Assembly: GCA_958426775.1 (NCBI GenBank)
Contig: CATZZP010000007.1
Location: 1 to 64,000, forward strand
DNA: 64,000 nt
DNA from: an uncultured Bacillota bacterium
GTDB taxonomy: Bacteria; Bacillota; Clostridia; Lachnospirales; CAG-274
Reading direction: 5' to 3'
A program made the position numbers and the translations under genes. Under the pieces are notes generated by a model. The model made no database searches. It saw only the letters and a program-made list of their open reading frames with translations, and was not told where the DNA came from. Below, piece by piece: positions 27,755-35,032 of the stretch. Position 1 is the first letter of the stretch; the number at the start of each line of letters is the position of its first letter.

Positions 27755-28236
27755 TTTGCCTCACCTACCTCAGACAAAAAGTCATCAATAAGCCTTTTAT
27801 CATCAGCAGCATCTGTGTTTTTTTCAACAATCTTGGTAGCCGCTAAAATTGCAAGGGAAGCAATATCCTCCTTTGCCTCTCTTAATGCCTTTTCTTTTTC
27901 CGTTACAGCACTTTTTTCAGCCTCGGCAATCAACCTTTGAGCATCCTTTTGAGCATTGGAAACAATAAGCTCATACTCTTTATCTCCTCTTGCTTTTGCC
28001 TCCTTTACTATGTTGGCAGCCTGTTCTTTAGCACCTGAGAGTCGATTTTCATACTCTGCTTTAAGTTCATTTGCTTCATTCTTTGTATTTGCAGCCTCTT
28101 CTACGGAGTTGCGAATAAGATTCTCTCTTTTTTCCATAATATCCGTAACGGGACCAAAAAGAAATTTTTTCAATAAAAGAAAAAGTACTATTATATTTAT
28201 TAATTCAAAAACAACATTTAAGTCCAGGTTAAGCAT
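27751..28236 (-). CDS. atpF: F1Fo ATP synthase b subunit
   Basis: Peripheral-stalk subunit: one N-terminal membrane helix (about 5-27, VVFELINIIVLFLLLKKFLF) and a long charged helix (about 30-160) rich in A, E and K that forms the dimeric stalk. 161 residues. Located between atpE and atpH. Confidence 0.94.
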   Translation of the reverse strand: MLNLDLNVVFELINIIVLFLLLKKFLFGPVTDIMEKRENLIRNSVEEAANTKNEANELKAEYENRLSGAKEQAANIVKEAKARGDKEYELIVSNAQKDAQRLIAEAEKSAVTEKEKALREAKEDIASLAILAATKIVEKNTDAADDKRLIDDFLSEVGEAN

Positions 28237-28261
28237 ATTTGCTCACTCCTTCGTTTAACTT

Positions 28262-28477
28262 TTATTGTACAAGCAGCATAATTGCAACAACTAAGCCATA
28301 AATAGCCGTTGACTCTGCAAGGGCACAGCCTAAAAGTAAAAGCTTCATGATTTTACCATCTGCCTCGGGCTGTCTTGCAACAGCGTCTACCGCCTTTGAT
28401 GTAGCAAGACCGATACCGATACCTGCACCTGCACCTGTAAATACTGCAATAGCTGCAGCTAAAGCTGATAATGACAT
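28262..28477 (-). CDS. atpE: F1Fo ATP synthase c subunit
   Basis: Rotor-ring subunit. 71 residues, two membrane helices joined by the ARQPE loop. The ion-binding helix reads GCALAESTAIYGLVV: the essential Glu is followed by Ser and Thr with Tyr four positions later, part of the pattern of Na+-binding c rings. The N-terminal helix has GIGIGLATSKAV, with Ile where Na+ types usually have Gln. Ion choice is therefore unclear. Start ATG 28477 follows AAGGAG; an upstream in-frame GTG overlaps that site. Confidence 0.95.
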   Translation of the reverse strand: MSLSALAAAIAVFTGAGAGIGIGLATSKAVDAVARQPEADGKIMKLLLLGCALAESTAIYGLVVAIMLLVQ

Positions 28478-28508
28478 AATAAACACTCCTTTAGATTTAA
28501 TAATTTAA

Positions 28509-29198
28509 TTAATCACCTATTGCTTCACTTACAAACAGCGAAGTCAACAGAATAAAAACATAAGCTTGAATAAGTCCGTCAAATATATCAAAATATAGGC
28601 TTAACGGAATAGGCACTAATAATGGAACAGTGGATTTAATAAGCTCCATAATCAAAAATCCGCCCAAAATATTACCAAAAAGTCTTAAACAAAGGGAAAG
28701 AGGTCTTAAACCAATTTCAAGTATATTAATAGGTATCATAACGGACATAGGCTCAGAAAAGCCTTTACACCAACCGCCTATACCCCTTGCCGCAATACCT
28801 GCATATTCAATAAGCAAAATACTTAGTATTGCTAAAGCACAAGTTATATTTAAGTCTTTAGTAGGAGGAGTAATACCTATAATACCTACCGTATTTGCCG
28901 CTGCAAGATATATAAGCACCGTACCTATAAAGGGTACATATCTTTTACCGTCTTTCCCGACAAGTCCGCCTATTAAATTATTTATAAAGCCGACAACCGT
29001 TTCAATAAACAGCTGCCTTTTTGTAGTTGGCACAATCTGTAAGTTACGAGTAAAGATAAATGCTGTTAATGTTAGCACAGCCATAATTACCCATGTAACA
29101 ACAATAGATTGATGCACTTCTATGCCTCCCAATAACGGTATCTCAAAGGCAACCTCATTACTAAGCAGGCTGTCAAGTTCTTTAGCAAAGGCTTCCAT
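28509..29198 (-). CDS. atpB: F1Fo ATP synthase a subunit
   Basis: Membrane stator carrying the ion half-channels. 229 residues, about five to six membrane helices. The essential Arg is in LRPLSLCLRLFGNILGG near 170, and YIFDGLIQAYVFILLTSLF-like sequence forms the last helix. First gene of the operon. No atpI-like gene precedes it. Ribosome-binding site GGAGGTGAGG. Confidence 0.95.
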   Translation of the reverse strand: MEAFAKELDSLLSNEVAFEIPLLGGIEVHQSIVVTWVIMAVLTLTAFIFTRNLQIVPTTKRQLFIETVVGFINNLIGGLVGKDGKRYVPFIGTVLIYLAAANTVGIIGITPPTKDLNITCALAILSILLIEYAGIAARGIGGWCKGFSEPMSVMIPINILEIGLRPLSLCLRLFGNILGGFLIMELIKSTVPLLVPIPLSLYFDIFDGLIQAYVFILLTSLFVSEAIGD

Positions 29199-29270
29199 AA
29201 AAACCTCACCTCCACAGCTTAATCAGATTTAACTATGCCGATACTTTGAATAACAAAGTTTTTTATTGCA

Positions 29271-29293
29271 TAAAAAAACCCCTAAGAAGGGGT
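29271..29293 (-). terminator. Terminator inside the atp operon leader (candidate attenuator)
   Basis: On the minus strand ACCCCT, a 4-base loop, AGGGGT, then seven T. It lies about 75 bases upstream of atpB and about 100 bases downstream of a strong promoter, so unless it is overridden it would stop transcription before the operon. Confidence 0.75.
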
Positions 29294-29395
29294 ATAATAA
29301 ATACTCACTAATTTGCCGACTTTAGCAAATCAAATATATTCAGTTAAATATGTCGGGCTAAAATAATTATTCTGTAAAGCCAAATATTTAAACTT
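29271..29395 (-). ncRNA. Structured leader RNA of the ATP synthase operon (unassigned)
   Basis: Predicted transcript start near 29395. The RNA has several mutually exclusive pairings: CCGAC (29352-29356) with GTCGG (29316-29320); TTTAGC (29357-29362) with GCTAAA (29321-29326); and a local 6-bp hairpin ATTTGC/GCAAAT (29311-29330) using the same bases. It ends in the terminator at 29271-29293. This is the layout of a transcription-attenuating cis-regulator. I cannot assign it to a known class. Na+ riboswitches (DUF1646 motif) are known on ATP-synthase operons and should be tested. Confidence 0.5.
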
Positions 29396-29402
29396 CAGTG
29401 TT

Positions 29403-29431
29403 ATTTTATAACTACATTAAAAATTTGTCAA
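29403..29431 (-). promoter_or_regulatory. ATP synthase operon promoter
   Basis: On the minus strand TTGACA (29426-29431), a 17-base spacer and TAAAAT (29403-29408): a near-consensus sigma-A promoter about 205 bases before atpB. The region 29432-29724 is A+T-rich with no gene seen. Confidence 0.7.
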
Positions 29432-29724
29432 TCTAAAAAAACTGTAAAAAATTACATAAAAATCGGCATAAATTAAAGACAATAATATTTTAACTTTAAC
29501 TTTTACTAAAAAAATTAATAAGTTTTAGTAAATTAATTATTCTGTTTATATAAAAATCTCACAAAAAAATGTGTCTGAATTTGTACGTAATCTATAACAA
29601 AAATAAATTTTATTATAGATGAAATATTGTGTATTGAAAAATTTTATTTTAAATCAGCTCGGTATTGTTTCTGTAATATTTCCGGCTTTAAATTTTAAAA
29701 TTATATTTTATTTAATAATATAAA

Positions 29725-30183
29725 TCACAAAAACAATTCAAATGCTATGTCAGCCCTTGCAAACGGAAATTTTTCTTTATCAACGGGAATTTCCGTAAAC
29801 CCGAATTTTCTATAAAGATGTACCGCTTGAACACATTTGCTGTTTGAAACAATAATTATTTTTTCTATCCCTTTTTCCTTTGCATATTCTATGCAGGCTT
29901 TAAGACAAGCACTTCCTGCTCCTGTTCCTGTATACATTCCCTTAGCGGCAAATTTCATAATTTCCCAGTCACCGTCATCTCTCGGGGCTATCATACAACA
30001 AGCCTCAACTCTGTTTTCGTCGTCCAAAGCAAAGAAAATCTGTCCTCCCTTGTCAATATAAGACTCAACATTGTCCAATTCACGCTCGTCTTCAGTTTCC
30101 ATCTCAAACATTTGGGAAATCCACAGCCTGTTCATTTCAATAAAATCATTTTTATATTCAGGACTATATGATATAATTTTCAT
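29725..30183 (-). CDS. GNAT family N-acetyltransferase
   Basis: 152 residues with the GNAT acetyl-CoA site: MKFAAKGMYTGTGAGSACLKA (about 73-93, motif A with the GxGxA-type loop) and a C-terminal HLYRKFGFTEIP (motif B). The substrate is unknown. It follows the MarR gene in the same reading frame, separated by only TAA plus one codon. In many bacteria a MarR domain and a GNAT domain form one protein of about 300 residues, so this looks like the split form. Only a weak AAGGATG serves as ribosome-binding site. Confidence 0.85.
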   Translation of the reverse strand: MKIISYSPEYKNDFIEMNRLWISQMFEMETEDERELDNVESYIDKGGQIFFALDDENRVEACCMIAPRDDGDWEIMKFAAKGMYTGTGAGSACLKACIEYAKEKGIEKIIIVSNSKCVQAVHLYRKFGFTEIPVDKEKFPFARADIAFELFL

Positions 30184-30186
30184 TTT

Positions 30187-30621
30187 TTACACATCCTTTT
30201 TAAGTAACTTAATTACGGTTTGAAGTGCCTCATACAGCTGTTTTTGCTCATTATCCGATAAATGAGCTAATATTTTGTTAATTTCACTGTCGGAACTTTG
30301 TATAAATAACCTCGCCTTTTCCTTACCCTTGTCGGTCAAATATAAATTGTAAGAACGCCTGTCCCGAGTTGATGGTATTTTTATAACATAACCGTGTTCT
30401 TCGTAAGATGAAATGATTTTGCTCAAATAACTTTTGTCTATATTCATCACCTCGGCAATATGGGCGGCATTACAACCTTCATTTTCATAAATCTCAAAGA
30501 ATATCCTTGCCTCTGTTACCGAATATTCCGATCCAAGATAGTGATTGCCCAGCAATTTCATAGTCGGCATATAAAATCTGTTAAATTCTCGTACCTTTGA
30601 GGTTAGTTCTTTTCCTCTCAT
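30187..30621 (-). CDS. MarR family transcriptional regulator
   Basis: 144 residues with a winged helix: VTEARIFFEIYENEGCNAAH and IAEVMNIDKSYLSKIISSYEE (recognition helix), then the wing KIPSTRDRRSYNLYLTDKG. N- and C-terminal helices serve for dimerisation. It is first in a two-gene unit with a GNAT gene that is in the same frame. The promoter is overlapped by an inverted repeat, suggesting autorepression. Start ATG 30621 has AGGGAGG. Confidence 0.9.
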   Translation of the reverse strand: MRGKELTSKVREFNRFYMPTMKLLGNHYLGSEYSVTEARIFFEIYENEGCNAAHIAEVMNIDKSYLSKIISSYEEHGYVIKIPSTRDRRSYNLYLTDKGKEKARLFIQSSDSEINKILAHLSDNEQKQLYEALQTVIKLLKKDV

Positions 30622-30665
30622 CTCAGCCTCCCTTAAATATCGGAATAATTCAGCAGTTCAATTAT

Positions 30666-30699
30666 ATTTTAAACTGATTAGTGGAATTTGTCAACTAAT
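30666..30699 (-). promoter_or_regulatory. MarR-GNAT promoter with overlapping inverted repeat
   Basis: On the minus strand TTGACA (30689-30694), a 17-base spacer, TAAAAT (30666-30671). The inverted repeat ATTAGT-N11-ACTAAT (30677-30699) covers the -35 and spacer, as expected for a MarR operator. The remainder of the 30622-30926 gap holds only the terminator at 30839-30875. Confidence 0.6.
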
Positions 30700-30838
30700 A
30701 TAATTAAAAACAGCAGATTTTTGATAACAAGATATTAAAAAGATACCTTGCTCTTTTTCTATAAATTTTTTAAAAATTACTTCGAAGCCATTTAATTGAA
30801 TTTAATTTTAAGGGGACTTCAATATATTAGGTTTACAT

Positions 30839-30875
30839 AAAAAGGGCGGTATAGATTTAAAAAATCTATACCGCC
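30839..30875 (-). terminator. Terminator of the GGDEF gene; member of a repeated terminator family
   Basis: A perfect 14-bp inverted repeat GGCGGTATAGATTT/AAATCTATACCGCC (30845-30875, 3-base loop) followed on the minus strand by CTTTTT. The same sequence with compensating G-U changes recurs at 50343-50372. Each copy has a CAAAGAACC-containing hairpin upstream in the transcript. Confidence 0.8.
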
Positions 30876-30926
30876 GAGTTGACAAAGAACCGATTTTTGT
30901 CGGTCACAGATTAAGCAAAGGCTAAT

Positions 30927-32726
30927 TTAAATAATATTTAAGCTTTTGCTAACCAGCTGACTTATTATACCGAAGTAATTGTCGTCCTCTTCTGTCCAGT
31001 TACGTGTAGGTTCCTCCATATCAAAGGTAACTATAGCCTTTATATCCTCACGTGTACCTATAATACACTGTACTGTTGAATATATATTATAATGTAAAAG
31101 CTTATTATGCATAATCGGCACATAGTTGCCGTTATACTTTACATTATGCTCACAAAAGATGCCCTTATCATCAAAACGGGCAATAGCTGTTTTATGCTTC
31201 ATATAATCCGCATTATCCATAGGTGTTGAATAATTGCCCCACTGCTTAAAGAGCTTAAATTCCTCGCCACTGTAAATACTTATACCTGTCAGACAATATG
31301 CTTCTATTATTTCATTAATGAAATTATCAACAGCATCTGCACCTTCCGTAGCAACAGAGGCTATACCTCTACGCATAATATCAAATCGCTTAATATTACC
31401 TGCAATCTTTTTAGGCCCGTTTTCTTCTATATCATATTCAATATCATCATCAACGGTAATTTCGCCGTGAAGTTCTTCCTTATAAATGATATAGCGGTTC
31501 TTTCCCTTTCGCTTAGCTATGTATAAACCCCTGTCTGCCTTTTTAAAGAGCAGGTCAAAGTTATCACCGTTACGTGGATATTCTGAAATACCCATTGAAC
31601 AGGTTAAATTAAAACCCTCAAATTTATCCTGATAGCTCTGTTTAATATGGTCTAGGATAGTACCCAATACAGTACGTAAATCACCCTCACCGCCTAAATT
31701 ATAAAGAACAGCAAAGTATTCATCGCCACCAAAACGACCAACCCAACCGTTTTGTTTAATATCATTCTTAAGCATATCGGAAATAGTTTTGATAACTTCA
31801 TCACCCTGCATATGACCGTAATTATCATTTACAAGCTTAAAATTATCCAAATCAATCATTACAAGAAAAATTTGGTCATACTGTTTTTCATTAATTGCCT
31901 TTTTCGCAAGGTTAATAATAGCACTTTTATTTAAAAGACCAGTCATAATATCCATATTATTAAGACCAGTCATATAAAAATCCCCAGTGTGACTTCCTAC
32001 ACTGCCTATGGTAATAATTGCAATATCACTTAATGTTATTGTATTTCCCTTTACAACAACCTCACCTTCTGCAGCATTCTTTATAAAAGGATTTTTTGAA
32101 AATACATACTCTATATATTTATCATTATTAATTAAAGAAGCACAAAGAAAAATTAAGGTTTGCTTATCGTCCTCAGTTATATCCATATCCGGTATTTGAT
32201 GCCTTAATTCACTGACCTTAGCTGAAAAAATAACATGCTCACAAGTAGTTTCAAGAGAAAAGATTTTTAAAACATCAGTACTTGCATTATATTCTAAAAT
32301 CATTTTGCCTTGTTTTTCAAGTACATTTTTATATTTCAAAAGCTTAAACTCTAAATCATAAACATATTCATGCACATTTCCCAGGTCAATAAGTTCAACG
32401 CTGTATGAACAGTTATTTTTTTCTGTGTCGGATAGTTTTTTAATCTTTAAAGAAACCCTGCGATATTCTTCATCCGCCCTATACATATATGTAACAATGC
32501 ATATAGATTCATTATCCTTAATATCAACAAGCCTTTCCTTTAAAACAGCTACATCTGACTGACTAATAAGCTTATAGAGGCAATCATGCTCACGTTTAAA
32601 GCCCAAAAAACGACGAAAATTCTCCTTGGTGCTAACAAAATTCAATTCAGAATCAACGTAAGCAAGAGCCTTATTAATATTCACATTTTTTGCTTTATAA
32701 TCAGAAAACTTATCCTCCATAAGCAT
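30927..32726 (-). CDS. GGDEF-domain protein (probable diguanylate cyclase)
   Basis: 599 residues, soluble, without a membrane segment. N-terminal region (about 1-130) looks PAS-like (SELNFVSTKENFRRFLGFKR). The GGDEF domain lies at about 262-425, with MTGLLNKSAIINLAKKA and the active-site GRFGGDEYFAVLYN, keeping the catalytic GGDE-Y core. The following 170 residues (about 450-599) resemble a GAF-like sensor, including VQCIIGTREDIKAIVTFD. No EAL domain is present. It probably makes c-di-GMP in response to an unknown cytoplasmic signal. Confidence 0.85.
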   Translation of the reverse strand: MLMEDKFSDYKAKNVNINKALAYVDSELNFVSTKENFRRFLGFKREHDCLYKLISQSDVAVLKERLVDIKDNESICIVTYMYRADEEYRRVSLKIKKLSDTEKNNCSYSVELIDLGNVHEYVYDLEFKLLKYKNVLEKQGKMILEYNASTDVLKIFSLETTCEHVIFSAKVSELRHQIPDMDITEDDKQTLIFLCASLINNDKYIEYVFSKNPFIKNAAEGEVVVKGNTITLSDIAIITIGSVGSHTGDFYMTGLNNMDIMTGLLNKSAIINLAKKAINEKQYDQIFLVMIDLDNFKLVNDNYGHMQGDEVIKTISDMLKNDIKQNGWVGRFGGDEYFAVLYNLGGEGDLRTVLGTILDHIKQSYQDKFEGFNLTCSMGISEYPRNGDNFDLLFKKADRGLYIAKRKGKNRYIIYKEELHGEITVDDDIEYDIEENGPKKIAGNIKRFDIMRRGIASVATEGADAVDNFINEIIEAYCLTGISIYSGEEFKLFKQWGNYSTPMDNADYMKHKTAIARFDDKGIFCEHNVKYNGNYVPIMHNKLLHYNIYSTVQCIIGTREDIKAIVTFDMEEPTRNWTEEDDNYFGIISQLVSKSLNII

Positions 32727-32774
32727 TTTTCCTTCTCTTGTTTACTAAAACCGTATATACACTTGCATTGTTAT

Positions 32775-32803
32775 ATTATACAATTTTTTGTTATACTTTG
32801 CAA
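32775..32803 (-). promoter_or_regulatory. Promoter of the GGDEF gene
   Basis: On the minus strand TTGCAA (32798-32803), a 17-base spacer and TATAAT (32775-32780), about 50 bases before the start codon. Confidence 0.6.
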
Positions 32804-32833
32804 GATAAATATACCAATTTTTACAACAATAAT

Positions 32834-33244
32834 TTATAAGCAATCATTGCACAACCCAAAAAAATATACCTGTTGGCTGTCAATAGAATAGCCTGTATCA
32901 TTTTCCGCATTTGAAATTATACTGTCACTTGTAACCTTACCATAATAATCTGTCACCTTATGGCAGCACTTGCACACCACATGAGCATGGGGCTTGGTAT
33001 TGCCGTCATATCTAAAGCTTTCCTCTCCAACATTAAGCTCTGTAACAAGCCCTGCATTTTTTAATGAAGCTACGTTTTTGTAAACTGTAGCAAGGCTCAT
33101 ATTAGGATAATCAGCCTTTAATTCCTTATAAATTGAGTCAGCCGAAGGATGGGTCTTTGTGTTTTTTAAATAGCCGTAAATAGCAAGCCTTTGAGGTGTA
33201 ACCTTCAGGTTGTTATTTTTTAAATCATAAATCAGCTCTTTCAT
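32834..33244 (-). CDS. Fur family transcriptional regulator (PerR-like)
   Basis: 136 residues. Winged helix at about 5-80 (LKVTPQRLAIYGYLKNTKTH, LATVYKNVASLKNAGLV), then dimerisation domain with metal ligands: PHAHVVCKCCHKV (His and a CxxC) and a second Cys pair near the C-terminus (FGLCNDC). Two CxxC pairs suggest a structural zinc. Fur, PerR or Zur cannot be separated from sequence alone; length and sequence look most PerR-like. Start ATG 33244 is chosen for GGGGGAG. A/T-rich palindromes upstream (33256-33275 and around 33347-33361) may be autoregulatory sites. Confidence 0.85.
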   Translation of the reverse strand: MKELIYDLKNNNLKVTPQRLAIYGYLKNTKTHPSADSIYKELKADYPNMSLATVYKNVASLKNAGLVTELNVGEESFRYDGNTKPHAHVVCKCCHKVTDYYGKVTSDSIISNAENDTGYSIDSQQVYFFGLCNDCL

Positions 33245-33366
33245 AAATTTCTCCCCCTTGTAAATAATATTTATTATTAAATGATAAAGCATTTCAGGAA
33301 ATATGTCAATACAAATAACCTAAATTTATAATTTTTGTAAATAAATATAATTATAATTTACTTGCA

Positions 33367-33400
33367 TAAAAAAATCGCCCTTATATAAACAAGGGCAATT
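33367..33400 (-). terminator. Terminator of the OadB-like operon
   Basis: On the minus strand AATTGCCCTT and AAGGGCGATT form a 10-bp stem with one wobble around an 8-base loop, followed by six to seven T. Confidence 0.8.
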
Positions 33401-33421
33401 TTACATTATTGTTAAAATATA

Positions 33422-33556
33422 TTACTTTTTAGGAGCAAATATCTTATTAAGTGTGGCTACAACAGCATAAATAACAGCTGTAACTATAAAGATACCTACC
33501 ATACCATAGCCTACAATGGGTAATACGTGTAAGAAACCTGCTATATCTATATTCAT
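33422..33556 (-). CDS. Small membrane protein, OadG-like partner of the beta subunit
   Basis: 44 residues: a short N-terminus (MNIDIAGFLHVLPIVGYG), one membrane helix (about 17-37) and a basic tail ending FAPKK. Size, single helix and position directly after a Na+-pump beta-subunit gene fit a reduced OadG/gamma-type subunit. It lacks the Pro/Ala-rich C-terminal extension of the larger homologue at 53474. Start ATG 33556 with AAGGAGG at proper distance. The gene ends just before a terminator, so it completes a two-gene operon. Confidence 0.7.
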   Translation of the reverse strand: MNIDIAGFLHVLPIVGYGMVGIFIVTAVIYAVVATLNKIFAPKK

Positions 33557-33569
33557 ATTAAGAGCCTCC

Positions 33570-34688
33570 TTAACTAAACAAAGGTACAAGGGTTACAATA
33601 AGACCGCCTGCAATAACAGATGCAATCTGACCTGATACGTTAGTACCTACAGCGTGCATAAGAAGGTAGTTCTGTGGGTCCTCCTCAAGACCGATTTTGT
33701 TAATAACTCTTGAGGACATAGGGAAAGCAGAAATGCCCGCCGCACCAACCATAGGGTTAATTTTCTTTTTAACAAAAAGATTAAGGAACTTAGCAAAGAA
33801 CACACCGCCTACTGTATCAAATACAAAGGCTATAAGACCAAGACCCATAATCATAAGTGTCTGAATCTGGATAAATTCTCCTGCCTGCATTCTTGTAGAA
33901 ATACTAAGACCTAACAGTATTGTAACAAGGTTGGCAAGCTCGTTCTGTGCTGTCTTTGCAAGTGAGTTAAGTACACCGCACTCTCTTATAAGGTTACCGA
34001 ACATAAGGAAGCCCACAAGTGCAACTGACTTAGGTGCAACTAAGCCTGCTACGGCAGTAATTACGATTGGGAAAAGAATTTTTGTAGTCTTGCTTACTGC
34101 CTGAGGGTTGTACTCCATCCGGATAAGTCTTTCCTTACGGGTGGTAATAAGCTTTACCACAGGGGGCTGTATAATAGGTACAAGTGCCATATATGAATAA
34201 GCCGCAACCATAATTGCACCTGTATAGTTTGAATCAAAATACTGAGCTACAAAGATTGATGTAGGACCGTCAGCCGCACCGATAATACCGATTGAAGCTG
34301 CATCCTTAAGCTCAAAGCCGCAAAGTGTAGCAAGACATAGGGTAAAGAAAATACCAAACTGTGCCGCTGCACCGAAAAGAAGCATCTTAGGGTTTGAAAG
34401 TAAAGGGGTAAAATCAATCATTGCACCGATACCGATAAATAAAAGTAAAGGGAAAAGCTCATTTGCAATACCTGCATTAAAAAGTATATCAATAGGTCCG
34501 TCTTCACCGATTGCTCCTGACATAGGCAGGTTTACAAGTATTGCACCAAAGCCCATAGGCAAAAGCAAGGTTGGCTCCATTTCCTTTTTAATGGCAAGCC
34601 AGATAAGCAGACCGCCGATAACCCACATAAGTGCCATCTGCCATGTTACGTTTCCGATATTCTCAAATAATGACAAGAAAATATCCAT
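33570..34688 (-). CDS. Na+-transporting decarboxylase beta subunit homologue (OadB/GcdB/MmdB family)
   Basis: 372-residue polytopic membrane protein with the family's GAADGPTSIFV (the essential Asp of helix IV) and INPMVGAAGISAFPMSSRV, in which Asn, Gly, Ser and Arg known to be needed for Na+ transport in Klebsiella OadB are all kept. In decarboxylase complexes this subunit releases CO2 from carboxybiotin and exports Na+. Here no carboxyltransferase or biotin carrier is adjacent, only a 44-residue partner. The gene sits behind a yybP-ykoY riboswitch. A second beta subunit lies at 51859. Which complex this copy serves is unknown. Confidence 0.9.
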   Translation of the reverse strand: MDIFLSLFENIGNVTWQMALMWVIGGLLIWLAIKKEMEPTLLLPMGFGAILVNLPMSGAIGEDGPIDILFNAGIANELFPLLLFIGIGAMIDFTPLLSNPKMLLFGAAAQFGIFFTLCLATLCGFELKDAASIGIIGAADGPTSIFVAQYFDSNYTGAIMVAAYSYMALVPIIQPPVVKLITTRKERLIRMEYNPQAVSKTTKILFPIVITAVAGLVAPKSVALVGFLMFGNLIRECGVLNSLAKTAQNELANLVTILLGLSISTRMQAGEFIQIQTLMIMGLGLIAFVFDTVGGVFFAKFLNLFVKKKINPMVGAAGISAFPMSSRVINKIGLEEDPQNYLLMHAVGTNVSGQIASVIAGGLIVTLVPLFS

Positions 34689-34723
34689 TTTGTTTTAACA
34701 TCCTTTCTTTTATAAAATGCAAA

Positions 34724-34825
34724 TATAAAAGTCTGACCATTCAAAGCAGCAGCGGAAGAAAAAAACTTATTTCCCCGTATTGACGCACACTGCTACAGCA
34801 AAGCTGCCAGCTACTCCCCTTTATA
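34724..34825 (-). ncRNA. yybP-ykoY (Mn2+) riboswitch
   Basis: On the minus strand the RNA begins TATAAAGGGGAGTAGC (34810-34825), continues with the second conserved loop GCGTCAATACGG, and ends GGTCAGACTTTTATA (34724-34738). These match the conserved AAAGGGGAGUAGC, CGUCAAU and AGACYUUU blocks of the yybP-ykoY family. P1 pairs 34818-34825 with 34724-34731 (8 bp, one wobble). It lies in the leader of the OadB-like gene. Members of this family sense Mn2+. Confidence 0.83.
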
Positions 34826-34842
34826 ATTGTTCCATAAAAATA

Positions 34843-34871
34843 ATAATACCATTTAAAGTTAATTATTTCAA
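34843..34871 (-). promoter_or_regulatory. Promoter of the riboswitch-OadB-like operon
   Basis: On the minus strand TTGAAA (34866-34871), a 17-base spacer and TATTAT (34843-34848), with TGG before the -10. Transcription would start about 10 bases before the riboswitch. Confidence 0.65.
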
Positions 34872-34997
34872 GTACAAATATTAATAAAAAAGAAAAATAA
34901 TTAACATTTTCTTACATAAAATTTAAGTATTTAATTTTATAATATAATCTATAACTAAATAATTATTTAAGGTATAATTTTGCAGTTACAATAAATA

Positions 34998-35024
34998 TAA
35001 AAGGTACCGTTATTCACAGTACCT
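34998..35024 (-). terminator. Probable terminator of the hyd operon
   Basis: On the minus strand AGGTAC, an 11-base loop, GTACCT, then TTTTATA. The stem is short, but its position directly after hydF fits. Confidence 0.55.
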
Positions 35025-35032
35025 AAAATATT

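Noticed and set aside
28630..29112. A long open frame on the plus strand opposite atpB
   Set aside because: It is the mirror of a well-conserved gene, has no ribosome-binding site, and its translation resembles no family.
30839..30875. Inverted repeat considered as an insertion-sequence end
   Set aside because: There is no transposase or target duplication nearby. The T-run and placement after a stop codon make it a terminator.
34724..34830. T-box or glycine riboswitch as an explanation of the leader
   Set aside because: No T-box sequence or tandem glycine aptamer motif is present, and the conserved blocks fit yybP-ykoY instead.
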